A stretch of 64,000 nucleotides of DNA from DASYKS01 sp031404815. GTDB taxonomy: Bacteria > Acidobacteriota > Thermoanaerobaculia > Multivoradales > UBA5704. Position 1 is the first letter of the stretch, and every line of letters begins with the position of its first letter. Below the pieces are notes generated by a model that saw nothing but the letters and a program-made list of their open reading frames with translations, was not told where the DNA came from and did not search any database. Made by a program: the position numbers and the translations under genes. Positions 50,855-61,431 of this stretch are shown here, one piece after another. The stretch covers positions 26,907 to 90,906 of the forward strand of contig JANNIH010000018.1 in assembly GCA_031404815.1 (NCBI GenBank). Reading direction: 5' to 3'.

Positions 50855-51381
50855 TCGATCGAGAACTGGTCGAGCTCGACCGGCAGGTTACCCGTCACGT
50901 TGAGCGTGTAGGTGCCGCAACTGGCCGGTGAGGGCGCTCCGTAGTAGGAGTCGACGTAGATGTAGTGGTCGCCCACCGAATAGCTGGCCGCCGCGATGTT
51001 TTCCGGGCCGACACCAACGCCGATCGCGTCCTGCGACTGGTGGTTGCAGTTCGCGGCCGTGGCGCAGGTGGTGTCGATCACGAACAGCGCGAGGTCGCCG
51101 GTCGAACCGGTCAAGCTGGCCGAGATGGCGACGCTGTTGCCCGCAGTGGTCGAGAACGCGTAGATCACGTCCGGACCGGGATAGGGAAACGGCAGGGCGG
51201 TACCGCAGGTGCCGCCGTAGTTGGTGAGGTCGTTGGTGAAGCCACAGGTGGTCCCGGAATCGGTATACGGCAGCACGGTGATCACCGGTGCCGGCGTACA
51301 CGCATCCACCTGCTGGGCGGCGAATGCCGCGGGTGCAACGACCAGGATCGCCAAGGCGGAAGCAACCAGCGCTGTCTTCAT
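50851..51381 (-). CDS. Small secreted protein with PPC-like fold
   Basis: 176 residues. Signal peptide 1-22 (MKTALVASALAILVVAPAAF). The mature part has Cys pairs and PPC-like strands (DVIYAFSTTAGNSVAISASL, GDLALFVIDTTCA, YSVGDHYIYVDSYYGAP). The end LPVELDQFSID resembles C-terminal 'PVEL-x-F' tails common on acidobacterial exported proteins. Start of the three-gene operon with DUF1573-like and sulfatase-fold genes. Confidence 0.7.
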   Translation of the reverse strand: MKTALVASALAILVVAPAAFAAQQVDACTPAPVITVLPYTDSGTTCGFTNDLTNYGGTCGTALPFPYPGPDVIYAFSTTAGNSVAISASLTGSTGDLALFVIDTTCATAANCNHQSQDAIGVGVGPENIAAASYSVGDHYIYVDSYYGAPSPASCGTYTLNVTGNLPVELDQFSID

Positions 51382-51456
51382 TATGAACCTCTTTCGACGG
51401 ACTTCGGAATTGGGTTCGCGGACGCTAGCATGAATCCGCCACCCGAGACAACTTCC

Positions 51457-53988
<2,532 letters not shown>

Positions 53989-54117
53989 GTGTGAGGTCTC
54001 GCGATCGCAGGTAGTTTCCGGATCAGGCGGTCCATTAGCGAACCCAATCCGATCCGGTTGTTCAAAGACGCGAAACGCCGCCGCAAAAAGGCTCGCGATT
54101 CGTCACAAAGTTAAAAC

Positions 54118-54702
54118 TTAGTCGCGATGAAGGTCGCGGGTGATCTCGCGGAGCAGAAAACGACGCGCCATCTGCCAGTCGCGCTTGACCGTGGTCACCG
54201 AGACTCCCAACGCCTCGGCGACCTCATCGAACGAGAGGCCCATGACGAAATGGAGATTGACGATTTGTGCCTGGCGGGGGCTTGCCTCTAGCAGCTTGTC
54301 GAGCGCTTCGAAGAGCGCCACCACGTCGGTGCCGTGAGCTTCGGCGATCAGCTTGGCGCCATCTACATCATCAATCGGCACCTTGATCATGCCGCCCCCG
54401 CGCTTCTCGGCCTTCTTGCCCTTCGCGTGGTCGGTCAAGATCCGCCGCATGAGCGTCGCGGCGATCGCGAAGAACTGCTGCCGGTTCTCCCAATGCCCGC
54501 GGGTCTGGCCGGTCAAGCGGAAGTAGAGTTCGCTCACCAGCGCCGTCGGCTGGAGCGTATGGTCGCTCGGCTCCCGCGCCATGTGCCGCCGCGCCATCGC
54601 CCGCAGATCCTCGTAGACCAGAGGGATCAGCTCCGCCAGAGCCGAAGCATCGCCACGGCCCCATTCGTGGAGCAGCTCGGTGAAGTCTGTGGTATCGCTC
54701 AT
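54118..54702 (-). CDS. ECF-like sigma factor (TIGR02999 type)
   Basis: 194 residues from the ATG at 54700-54702. Region 2 has DLRAMARRHMAREPSDHTLQ and FFAIAATLMRRILTDHAKGK; region 4 has ALDKLLEASPRQAQIVNLHF and GLSFDEVAEALGVSVTTVKR. The THTLQPTAL block (here SDHTLQPTALVSELYF) marks the TIGR02999 family. The frame stays open upstream through the repeat array, but that extension is repeat-encoded and not part of the protein. It likely directs genes linked to the downstream kinase. Confidence 0.9.
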   Translation of the reverse strand: MSDTTDFTELLHEWGRGDASALAELIPLVYEDLRAMARRHMAREPSDHTLQPTALVSELYFRLTGQTRGHWENRQQFFAIAATLMRRILTDHAKGKKAEKRGGGMIKVPIDDVDGAKLIAEAHGTDVVALFEALDKLLEASPRQAQIVNLHFVMGLSFDEVAEALGVSVTTVKRDWQMARRFLLREITRDLHRD

Positions 54703-54795
54703 GAGGGTACTATGGATGGTATCAAAGAAAGATCGGGAAGGACCGCACAGCCCACTTCCGATCGCCAGGCTCGAGTTTGGAGCACGCCGCCCCGG

Positions 54796-55320
54796 TACGC
54801 GAAGACCACGACCCAGGTCGCGGAGGCACCGATCTGGTACGCGAACACTCCGACCGGCTTCGCGGATGCTACGACCGGCTACGCGGATGCTACGACCGGC
54901 TACGCGGAGGCTACGACCGGCTGTCGGAACACAGCGAAGCGGTTTCCGGACGCTCCGACCCGGCGCCCGAACACTATGCGCGGGTTCCCGTGTTCTGCGA
55001 ACGGTTGTCCGGAGTCGGCAAGCCCGGTCTCGCATGCCGGGAACCGCCTCGGGTACAGCGCGGAGCGGTTCTTGTTGGCCGGGAATCGCGCCATGGTACC
55101 CGCGTACCACGATCCGGAGTTCGCGTGCCCGGTCGTAGTTCCCGCGAACCCGGTCGTAGCTCGCGCGTACCCGACCGTAGCACTCGCGTACCCGGTCGGC
55201 GAACCCGCGCTGCTCGCCGTAGCGCCCGTGTACTTCGTCGGGGTCCTCGCGCGCTTCTTCGGCGTACCCGCGTACCCGGGCGGGGAAGTCGCAAAACTCG
55301 CCGTAGCGTCCGCAGACTCC
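54796..55320. repeat. Degenerate 21-bp tandem repeat with inverted halves (array 2)
   Basis: About 25 units of strictly 21 bp (a few 20-23). The best units, at 54859, 54880 and 54901, read TACGCGGATGCTACGACCGG plus one C. In the second half (55118-55220) the units run in the opposite sense (CCGGTCGTAGC...CGCGTA), so the array is an imperfect inverted pair around a more degenerate middle near 55010. No spacers, so not CRISPR. It lies upstream of the sigma-factor gene. Both strands stay open for long stretches only because the unit is a multiple of three and lacks stops. Nothing else is recognised in 54703-55420. Confidence 0.85.
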
Positions 55321-55420
55321 ATCTTCTTGTTGCCGCCGGGCTTCTTGTGTCGCAACGAGCGCCGATCGCACCCTCGCCCCGACTGTCCGGCGTCATTCCA
55401 CCACAGGCGCGGACTCGACC

Positions 55421-55561
55421 TCAACTCGGCGGCGCCGTAGTCATCCAGACGAGATCCAACGCCCGCAGCTCCTGCTGGCGGGCCGCCTCGATCAGCTCCG
55501 TGCTGAAGCGGTGGTGCGCATCGATCCGCCGCTTGCGCTCTTCGTATTCTTCTCTCGTCAT
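55421..55561 (-). CDS. Small charged hypothetical protein (46 aa)
   Basis: ATG at 55559-55561, TGA at 55421-55423. It begins MTREEYEERKRRIDAHHRFS, continues TELIEAARQQELRALDLVWM and is a single amphipathic helix by appearance. No family recognised. High GC at third positions supports coding. It lies 35 bp downstream of another small frame and 100 bp from the end of array 2. Confidence 0.45.
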   Translation of the reverse strand: MTREEYEERKRRIDAHHRFSTELIEAARQQELRALDLVWMTTAPPS

Positions 55562-55596
55562 GTTCGTGTCCGGAATGTAACACAAGGGGTCCCAGT

Positions 55597-55746
55597 TCAC
55601 CCGCGCAGAGCCTGAAGCGGGCGCACTTTGCAGATCTCGTCGAGGTCCCCGGCGTCGTGCAGCAGCGTCGCCTCCATCGCCTCACCATCCTTCAACACCT
55701 TGACGCCCTTGACGCACAACCGAGCGTGGAGGTAGCGTAACGCCAT
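55597..55746 (-). CDS. Possible small protein (49 aa)
   Basis: ATG at 55744-55746 inside a CCATGG that also holds the possible first ATG of the divergent Xre-type antitoxin. It reads MALRYLHARLCVKGVKVL and later GEAMEATLLHDAGDLDEICK. Third positions are GC-rich. No ribosome site is clear, and the overlapping divergent starts make one of the two doubtful. No family recognised. Confidence 0.35.
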   Translation of the reverse strand: MALRYLHARLCVKGVKVLKDGEAMEATLLHDAGDLDEICKVRPLQALRG

Positions 55747-56281
55747 GGCACAGCCGATGGCAAAGGTCTTTCTCGACCAGGTAACGACCCGACTTCGGCG
55801 GGGACTCGAAGCGCGGATCTCGAATTATGCCGAACACGGGCGTTCCCTGGACGAGCTCGGCTCGGCCGACGAGCTGGCGGCGCGGATGCTCCTGGCAGTG
55901 CCCGCGGTGTCGCGCTGGAACGATGTGCTCGGCCCCTTCTATGGTTCGGCGCAAGTGGCGAAGATGTGCGGCGACATCTCCCGGCAGGCGCTCGCGGACC
56001 GCAGAGAACGGCGGACGATCCTCGGCCTCAAGACCGCCGACGGGGTGGTGGTCTACCCGGCCTTCCAGTTCGATGCGAAGAACCAGATTCTGCGCGGCCT
56101 GCCGGAAGTCCTCCAGTGCTTCCGGGGTGTGGAGGTGGACGACTGGACGATTGCGGGCTGGCTCGTCTCTGCGTCGCGGGCGCTCGAAAGCCTCTCGGCC
56201 GTGGAATGGCTGCGGCGCGGCCGAGAGTTCGAACCGGTCGTCGGCCTCGCGCGCGACGCGGCACGGCGCTTCTCCGAGTGA
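55745..56281 (+). CDS. Xre/MbcA/ParS-type antitoxin of a RES system
   Basis: 178 residues from 55745, or 174 from the second ATG at 55757 (MAKVFLDQ), which is the more likely start. It has VAKMCGDISRQALADRRERR, the HTH-like segment, and a C-terminal DUF2384-like part (LQCFRGVEVDDWTIAGWLVS). Its stop overlaps the RES gene by 4 bp. It should neutralise the RES toxin and autoregulate. Confidence 0.8.
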   Translation: MAQPMAKVFLDQVTTRLRRGLEARISNYAEHGRSLDELGSADELAARMLLAVPAVSRWNDVLGPFYGSAQVAKMCGDISRQALADRRERRTILGLKTADGVVVYPAFQFDAKNQILRGLPEVLQCFRGVEVDDWTIAGWLVSASRALESLSAVEWLRRGREFEPVVGLARDAARRFSE

Positions 56282-56919
56282 GCCGCGACCGAGAATCGGC
56301 AAGCCTAGGCCGGCCACCCGAGGACGCTTCCGCCCTGGAGGGCTTTCCGGTCCGGCGGTTCGCTTCGACGACAGTGTTCGTCCGCGTCGTGCGCCGCGGC
56401 AAAGGGCCCTGGTGGTTCGGCAGCTCGATGGGCGGACGGTTCGACCTGGCGGAGCCCGAAGGGACCTGCTACCTCGCGACCGACGAGATCTCGGCTCTGC
56501 TGGAGGTCTTCGGGCCGGACCTGGAAGGAGGCACCATCTCCTTGGACTTCCTGGCAAGCCGGTCGCTCCGCAAGCTCCGTCTGCCCGGAGAACTCGATCT
56601 GGCTGATCTGACCTCCCGAGAGGCAGTCCGCTTCGGCATCACCGCGGAGATCGGTACCCTCGTTCCCTACGAACGCCCCCAAGAGTGGGCCGCCACGCTC
56701 CGCGCCAACGGCTCGCCCGGGCTCACCTACTGGCCGCGCCACGATCCGGCCCACCATCTCGCGGTGGCGCTCTTCGGTCCCCATGGCGAAAGGAAGCGAT
56801 GGAAGAGAGGACGCGAAGCCTCGATCTCGCGGGAGCTGATTGAACGCCTACGCGAGGAGTGCGGAATCGAGGTTCTCGACGTGCCTCGGTCCGAGGAGCT
56901 GATTCTGCTCGGCGGCTGA
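56278..56919 (+). CDS. RES-family NAD+ phosphorylase toxin
   Basis: 213 residues from a GTG overlapping the antitoxin stop (GTGA). The RES fold is seen: FASTTVFVRVVRRGKGPWWF (first Arg), GRFDLAEPEGTCYLATDE (RF..p.GT.Y.a.d), then a family-like Glu in the middle and a C-terminal Ser/His region. RES toxins degrade NAD+. It is longer than minimal RES proteins by a polar C-terminus. Looks intact. Confidence 0.85.
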   Translation: MSRDRESASLGRPPEDASALEGFPVRRFASTTVFVRVVRRGKGPWWFGSSMGGRFDLAEPEGTCYLATDEISALLEVFGPDLEGGTISLDFLASRSLRKLRLPGELDLADLTSREAVRFGITAEIGTLVPYERPQEWAATLRANGSPGLTYWPRHDPAHHLAVALFGPHGERKRWKRGREASISRELIERLREECGIEVLDVPRSEELILLGG

Positions 56920-56943
56920 CGATGCACAGCTCCAGCCCGCAAA

Positions 56944-56971
56944 TTGCGGCGAGGGCGGCGGGTGCTAGAAT
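56944..56971 (+). promoter_or_regulatory. Promoter upstream of the second vapB
   Basis: TTGCGG (56944-56949), 16-bp spacer, TAGAAT (56966-56971), 21 bp before the antitoxin ATG. The -10 is good, the -35 weaker. Confidence 0.45.
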
Positions 56972-56991
56972 GAACTCAAAGAGAATGACCG

Positions 56992-57255
56992 ATGACGATC
57001 ACGCTTGAGCTTTCTTCGGAACAGGAACACCGCTTGCGGGCCGGGGCCGCCCAACAAGACGCAGAAGCCGTGCGCGAGATCTTGCTCCAGGCGGTCGATT
57101 CGACGGTCGAAGGGATTCTGCGCAGGTCCGACCGTCGGCCCAAGGCCAACACGCTCTCCGCCTTGCTCGATCAGATCGCCGACGGGCTCCGCGACGCACC
57201 CGCGTTGGCGGATGAAGCGGTGTCGCGCACCGGGATCTACGCCGACCATCCCTGA
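56992..57255 (+). CDS. VapB-type antitoxin
   Basis: 87 residues. MTITLELSSEQEHRLRAGAA is a ribbon-helix-helix-like start seen in antitoxins for PIN toxins; SALLDQIADGLRDAPALADE follows. The partner toxin begins 5 bp later but is truncated after ~31 residues. The antitoxin itself looks complete. Confidence 0.7.
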   Translation: MTITLELSSEQEHRLRAGAAQQDAEAVREILLQAVDSTVEGILRRSDRRPKANTLSALLDQIADGLRDAPALADEAVSRTGIYADHP

Positions 57256-57260
57256 CGACC

Positions 57261-57353
57261 GTGGCCTATCTGGTCGATACCAACGTCCTGGTGCGGCTCG
57301 CGGCACCAGCCGACCCGCGCCACCTAAGTGCGCGCCGTTCTGTCGAAGCCCTG
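57261..57353 (+). pseudogene. vapC toxin, only N-terminus remains
   Basis: GTG start giving AYLVDTNVLVRLAAPADPRH and LSARRSVEAL, the start of a PIN domain with the first catalytic Asp (VDTN). Homology ends at about 57353; the frame then runs through unrelated sequence including the attC-like site. Around 100 residues with the other catalytic acids are missing. Confidence 0.75.
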
Positions 57354-57405
57354 GTGTTTGGCGCTGGGCAGGCTGCCGTGCGGGCGATGAAAAGCCGTGC
57401 ATTAC

Positions 57406-57476
57406 GCCCAACGGTCGTCGCCACTAAGCGGCCTGGTCAGGTCAGGCGTCCGCTTGAGTCGTCAAAAGGGTTAGGC
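57406..57476 (-). other. Integron attC-like recombination site at the 3' end of parDE
   Basis: On the minus strand the site runs from GCCTAAC (57476-57470) to GTTGGGC (57412-57406), matching RYYYAAC and GTTRRRY. Inside, ACTCAAGCGG and CCGCTTAGTGG pair with one unpaired C, the extrahelical-base pattern of attC sites. Length is 71 bp, in the normal range. The parE stop TAA lies inside GCCTAAC, as is common for integron cassettes. No integrase gene or second site is visible in the window. Confidence 0.65.
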
Positions 57477-57773
57477 GGCAACGCGCGACCGCCAGTAGCC
57501 GGGCTTTCGCTTGAAGGGTGCAAGTGCAACAACAAGCACTTCCTGGGGATGGGTGAGGTAGACCAGGGAGAACTTGAACCTGGCCGGCAGCAGTACCCGC
57601 TTGGTGCCGTACTTGTAGGGCATGCCCACGTCCGCAAACTCGGCCGCCTGTGCTTCCGCTTTGCGCACCGCTTGGTCAAAGCGAGCCGCCAAGCGAGGGC
57701 TGATCTGCGCAAAGTAGTCGACTTCGTGGAGGAACTCGGCGCGAGCTTCTTGCAGATACCGGACAGACCTCAC
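57471..57773 (-). CDS. RelE/ParE-family toxin
   Basis: 100 residues: MRSVRYLQEARAEFLHEVDY, ARFDQAVRKAEAQAAEFADV and KYGTKRVLLPARFKFSLVYL are typical of ParE/RelE toxins of the TIGR02574-linked group. It overlaps the antitoxin gene by 4 bp. Its stop codon is part of the attC-like R box, so the pair looks like an integron cassette. Intact. Confidence 0.88.
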   Translation of the reverse strand: MRSVRYLQEARAEFLHEVDYFAQISPRLAARFDQAVRKAEAQAAEFADVGMPYKYGTKRVLLPARFKFSLVYLTHPQEVLVVALAPFKRKPGYWRSRVAA

Positions 57774-58003
57774 CGCTCGTAGAGCTTCCGTGCTGCGGCA
57801 TGAACTTCCTCCGCAGGAAAGAGGGTTGCAGTCCCGGCGCGGACCGCTTCAACTCGACGCTGAAGCTCGGCGTCCCAGGCGGCCTCGACCTCGGCGTCTG
57901 TCCCCTCTGGTAGGGAGGCCAGCAGAACGTCCGCCAAGCGGGCGCGATCCTCGGCCGACAGGTGGATGGCTTGTGCGGCCAGTTCCTCAACAGATGTGGA
58001 CAT
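57770..58003 (-). CDS. Addiction-module antitoxin (TIGR02574 type)
   Basis: 77 residues: AAQAIHLSAEDRARLADVLL and VEAAWDAELQRRVEAVRAG match the 'putative addiction module component' family that pairs with RelE/ParE toxins. It is first in the pair, 4-bp overlap with the toxin gene. Looks complete. Confidence 0.85.
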   Translation of the reverse strand: MSTSVEELAAQAIHLSAEDRARLADVLLASLPEGTDAEVEAAWDAELQRRVEAVRAGTATLFPAEEVHAAARKLYER

Positions 58004-58056
58004 GGTTCGGCTCCCGTTGCGCAGAAAGCAGTCTAGCGCGGAGGCGCTACGCCCCC

Positions 58057-60453
58057 CTACTCCGCCACCCGCAGCACCAAAATCGTCAAATCATCCTCCC
58101 GCGGCATCGCGCCGGTGAAGCGAAGGAGGTCGGCGAGGACTCCTCTTTGTAGCGCCTCGACCGAGCCGGCGGCGTGGCGGGAGAGGCTGGCCTCCAGGCG
58201 TTCAAAGCCGTAGGACTCTTCGGTCTTGGTGCCGCGCGCTTCGACCAGGCCGTCGCTGAACAGGAAGAGCGCGTCTCCGGGGGCTACTTTGGCGGCGCGG
58301 GGGGAGATGTCGAGCCGGCCGCGGACGCCGAGCGGGTAGGCGATTGATTCGAGCGGTTCGACCCGGCCGTTCAGGGAGACCAGATAGGGGTAGAGGTGCC
58401 CCGCGCTCGCGTAGTGGACTTCGCGGCGGGCGGGATCGATCAGGGCGTAGCAGAGGGTGGTGAGCAGACGCTTGCGGGCGCTTTGGAAGACGGTTCGATT
58501 GAGTGTTGTGAACACCGCTTCGATCGCCGGGTCAAACGTGACCTGGACCGCGAGCGCCGATTTCGCCATCGACATGACGAGCCCGGACGAGACGCCATGC
58601 CCCGCCACGTCGCCGATCGCGACCGCGACCCGGCCGTCTTCGAGCGCCAGGACGTCGTAGAAATCGCCGCCCACCTCGCTCGCCGGCAGGTAGGTGTGAG
58701 CGACGTCGATGCCGCCGAGGCGCGGCGGCAGGTCTGGCAAGATCGAGCTTTGAATGCCGCGCGCGGTTTCGAGCTCGACGCGTTGGCGCTCGCGCTCGGC
58801 GATCCGGCGGACGTGCGGCGGAATGTCTTCGTAGCGATAGATCCGCTCGCGCCCCGAGCCGAGGAAGCGGAGGCTCAGGAGCAGCGGCAACGCCAACAGG
58901 CCGAGCGCCGCCCAACCGTGCGCCTGCAAACTCACGTCGGCCGCCATCAGCAGGGGGTAACCGATGAGAGCGGCCGACGCCACGAATCCCGTCAACAGCG
59001 CCGCAAGCAGATCGACCCCGCGAAAGATCGCCACCACGCCGACCGCCAAGCCGAACGCGACGAGCAAGCCCGAGAGCACCGGCACCGGCATGGCCGCCGA
59101 GAAAACGAACGGAGTGAGCAACACCACGCCGACCAGACTGCCGAGCCAGGGACCCAAACGGCGCTCGACCGTCGGCAGCAGGCAGAGCAGGACCGCGAGC
59201 ATGGGGCCGAGGCCGACCCAGATCAACGTCGCCACGATCTCGATCGAAGGGGCGACCGACCCTTGGGTTGTCGGCAGCAGGACCGAAACCAGCGGCCACG
59301 CATCGAACCGCCCCAACGAAAGGGTGAGGAGAGCCAGCCCACCGGCGAGCGCGATCCCACCCGAAACCCCGGCGAGCGCCGAGCGCGCGACTGTGGCGTT
59401 ACCCCATTCGCCCAGAAACAGCGCGTCGAACGCGGCGAGCTTGTCGCCCCAGCGCTCGCGACAGATCGACTCCCCGACCGCCCAGGCGAAGAACGCGGCG
59501 ACTGCGCTTGGCAGCACGTTGAACAGAGTGAGCACCAGAGCGAGCACCCAGGTGGTCTGCTCGCGGGTGGCGACGCCGAACCCGATGCCCTGCCCGGCCG
59601 ACCGCGCGGTGAGCGCGATCGCGAGCAACCCCGCCCCGATCACCAGGCCGAACACCTGTGCCGCGCGGCGGACCCCGATCAACCCCTCGTGGTAGCGCCT
59701 AAGAAACGGCGGAGCGAGCGAGAAGAGCAGGCCGAACAGGAGGACGAGGCCGGTGAAGCCGTTGAGCGCCACCTGTCGGATGGTCGGTTGGAGCGCAGCC
59801 CGCTGCGGATCTTCGAACCAGGGGCCGAAGCCGGTGAGCCGATTACCGGCGAACGTCACCTCGAGGCCGTAGGTCACTTTGGCGGTCCCCACTCCGATCT
59901 CCCCATCCAACGCGGGATACCGGACGGTCGAATCCGTACGCGCGGCGAGCTGCCTGCGCCGGATCTCCGGTCTTTTAAGCAGCGCCAGGTCGACACCCTG
60001 GGCCGTAAGGAACGTCGCAGCCTCGCGCCGCGCGTCGACTTCGGTGATCGAGGCTCCCGGCTCGTTCTCTTCGACCCGCCGGTTGAGGGAGAGCACCTCG
60101 CCCTGAAGCGAGATTTCAACCCGATAGGTCCACTCCTCGCGGGTCACACCCCGCGGGTAGACCAACACCTCCCAAGCAGCCACGCGCGAGAGGAGCCGAC
60201 TCGGAGGTCGGGGCGCCGAGAGCTGCAGCCGGCGTTCGAACAGGGGGTCGCCGTCTAAATGGACGACCACGTAGGGGTTGGGCACCGGCGGGCCCAGCTT
60301 GGCGATCTGTTCGAGCGCGAGTGCAGACGCCTCCGTCCGGGTGGTCGTCCAGGGGGTTGGGAGGGTCGGCAGCGCGCCGAGGCACACCTGGTGGAGGGCC
60401 AAGGCACCGAGCGCCGCCAACCCCAGCCAGCCGATCCAGCCCGCCTTTCGCAT
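58057..60453 (-). CDS. Multi-pass membrane SpoIIE/RsbU-type phosphatase
   Basis: 798 residues. An N-terminal helix (LGLAALGALALHQVCLG) and a ~200-residue extracytoplasmic region are followed by about ten hydrophobic helices (about 225-520). The C-terminal PP2C-like domain has ELETARGIQSSILPDLPPRL, EVGGDFYDVLALEDGRVAVA, GDVAGHGVSSGLVMSMAKSA, YASAGHLYPYLV and LFLFSDGLVEARG. It is paralogous in its catalytic part to the phosphatase at 40109. The stop is 54 bp from the antitoxin start, and mdh is 14 bp upstream. Confidence 0.9.
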   Translation of the reverse strand: MRKAGWIGWLGLAALGALALHQVCLGALPTLPTPWTTTRTEASALALEQIAKLGPPVPNPYVVVHLDGDPLFERRLQLSAPRPPSRLLSRVAAWEVLVYPRGVTREEWTYRVEISLQGEVLSLNRRVEENEPGASITEVDARREAATFLTAQGVDLALLKRPEIRRRQLAARTDSTVRYPALDGEIGVGTAKVTYGLEVTFAGNRLTGFGPWFEDPQRAALQPTIRQVALNGFTGLVLLFGLLFSLAPPFLRRYHEGLIGVRRAAQVFGLVIGAGLLAIALTARSAGQGIGFGVATREQTTWVLALVLTLFNVLPSAVAAFFAWAVGESICRERWGDKLAAFDALFLGEWGNATVARSALAGVSGGIALAGGLALLTLSLGRFDAWPLVSVLLPTTQGSVAPSIEIVATLIWVGLGPMLAVLLCLLPTVERRLGPWLGSLVGVVLLTPFVFSAAMPVPVLSGLLVAFGLAVGVVAIFRGVDLLAALLTGFVASAALIGYPLLMAADVSLQAHGWAALGLLALPLLLSLRFLGSGRERIYRYEDIPPHVRRIAERERQRVELETARGIQSSILPDLPPRLGGIDVAHTYLPASEVGGDFYDVLALEDGRVAVAIGDVAGHGVSSGLVMSMAKSALAVQVTFDPAIEAVFTTLNRTVFQSARKRLLTTLCYALIDPARREVHYASAGHLYPYLVSLNGRVEPLESIAYPLGVRGRLDISPRAAKVAPGDALFLFSDGLVEARGTKTEESYGFERLEASLSRHAAGSVEALQRGVLADLLRFTGAMPREDDLTILVLRVAE

Positions 60454-60467
60454 CTGTTTCGAATCCC

Positions 60468-61394
60468 TCAGGCCGGCAGGGCGTCCACCAACTCGCGCAC
60501 CGCCGCGGCCGACTTCTCGAGCGCCGCCTGCTCTTCCGGCAGGAGGGTGAGCTCGATCACCTGCTCCATACCGCCAAGGCCGAGCCGGACCGGGACGCCG
60601 ACGAACAGACCGTGGAGGCCGTACTCGCCTTCGAGCAGCACGGCGCAGGGGAGGATCTTCTTCTTGTCGTGGAGAATCGCCGCGACCATCTCGTAGGTCG
60701 AGGCGGACGGGGCATAGTAGGCCGAGCCGGTCTTGTAATAGTTGACGATCTCAATGCCGCCGGTCTTGGTCCGCTGGTTGATCGCCTCGATCCGTTCGGC
60801 CGACAAGAGCTGCGGCAGAGGGATGCCGGCGACTGTCGCGAAGCGCGAAACCGGCACCATCGTGTCGCCATGGCCACCGAGCACGAACGCATCGACGTCT
60901 TCGACCGACACTTTGAGTTCGTCCGCGATGAACCAGCGCATACGCGCCGCATCGAGCACGCCGGCCATGCCGAACACCCGCTCGCGCGGGAAACCCGAGG
61001 CGCGGCGCGCCACTTCGCACATCGCGTCGAGCGGGTTGGTGACCAGGATCAGGATGGTGTTGGGCGAATGGAGGATCAGCTGCTCCACGCAACCTTTGAC
61101 GATCTCGGTGTTCTTCATCAGCAGGTCGTCGCGCGACATGCCGGGCTTGCGCGCCAGACCCGCGGTGATCACGCAGACATCCGATCCGGCCGTCGCGGCA
61201 TAGTCGCCGCCACCGGTGATCTTGGCGTTGAAACCGACCACTGGGGCGGCTTCCATCATGTCGAGCGCTTTGCCGGTCGCGAGGTCGGCTGCGACGTCGA
61301 TCATCACGACATCGGCCAGGTCGGCCTCGGCGATCCGCTGCGCGAGGGTCGCGCCGACGTTGCCGGCGCCTACTACGGTGACTTTATGTTGCAT
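60468..61394 (-). CDS. mdh: Malate dehydrogenase (LDH-like type)
   Basis: 308 residues. NAD-binding KVTVVGAGNVGATLAQRIAE, substrate motif TAGLARKPGMSRDDLL (the R-x4-M-x-R-x2-L of malate dehydrogenase rather than lactate), and VLGGHGDTMVPVSRFATV with the catalytic His. Converts malate to oxaloacetate in the TCA cycle. It follows icd by 37 bp, so the two TCA genes are probably co-transcribed. Confidence 0.95.
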   Translation of the reverse strand: MQHKVTVVGAGNVGATLAQRIAEADLADVVMIDVAADLATGKALDMMEAAPVVGFNAKITGGGDYAATAGSDVCVITAGLARKPGMSRDDLLMKNTEIVKGCVEQLILHSPNTILILVTNPLDAMCEVARRASGFPRERVFGMAGVLDAARMRWFIADELKVSVEDVDAFVLGGHGDTMVPVSRFATVAGIPLPQLLSAERIEAINQRTKTGGIEIVNYYKTGSAYYAPSASTYEMVAAILHDKKKILPCAVLLEGEYGLHGLFVGVPVRLGLGGMEQVIELTLLPEEQAALEKSAAAVRELVDALPA

Positions 61395-61431
61395 CGGACA
61401 GGTTCTCCGTTTCGAATGCGAGGTTCTGGAG

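Noticed and set aside
54703..55371. Open frame extending the sigma-factor gene upstream by 223 codons through array 2
   Set aside because: It is created by a stop-free 21-bp repeat; the family start is at 54702, and both strands are open in the same way.
58004..58056. A second attC or attI box upstream of the parDE antitoxin
   Set aside because: No GTTRRRY on the cassette strand in this stretch; the cassette's other boundary is not visible.
58396..60258. 620-codon plus-strand frame opposite the membrane phosphatase
   Set aside because: Antisense GC-bias shadow; the minus strand carries clear PP2C motifs.
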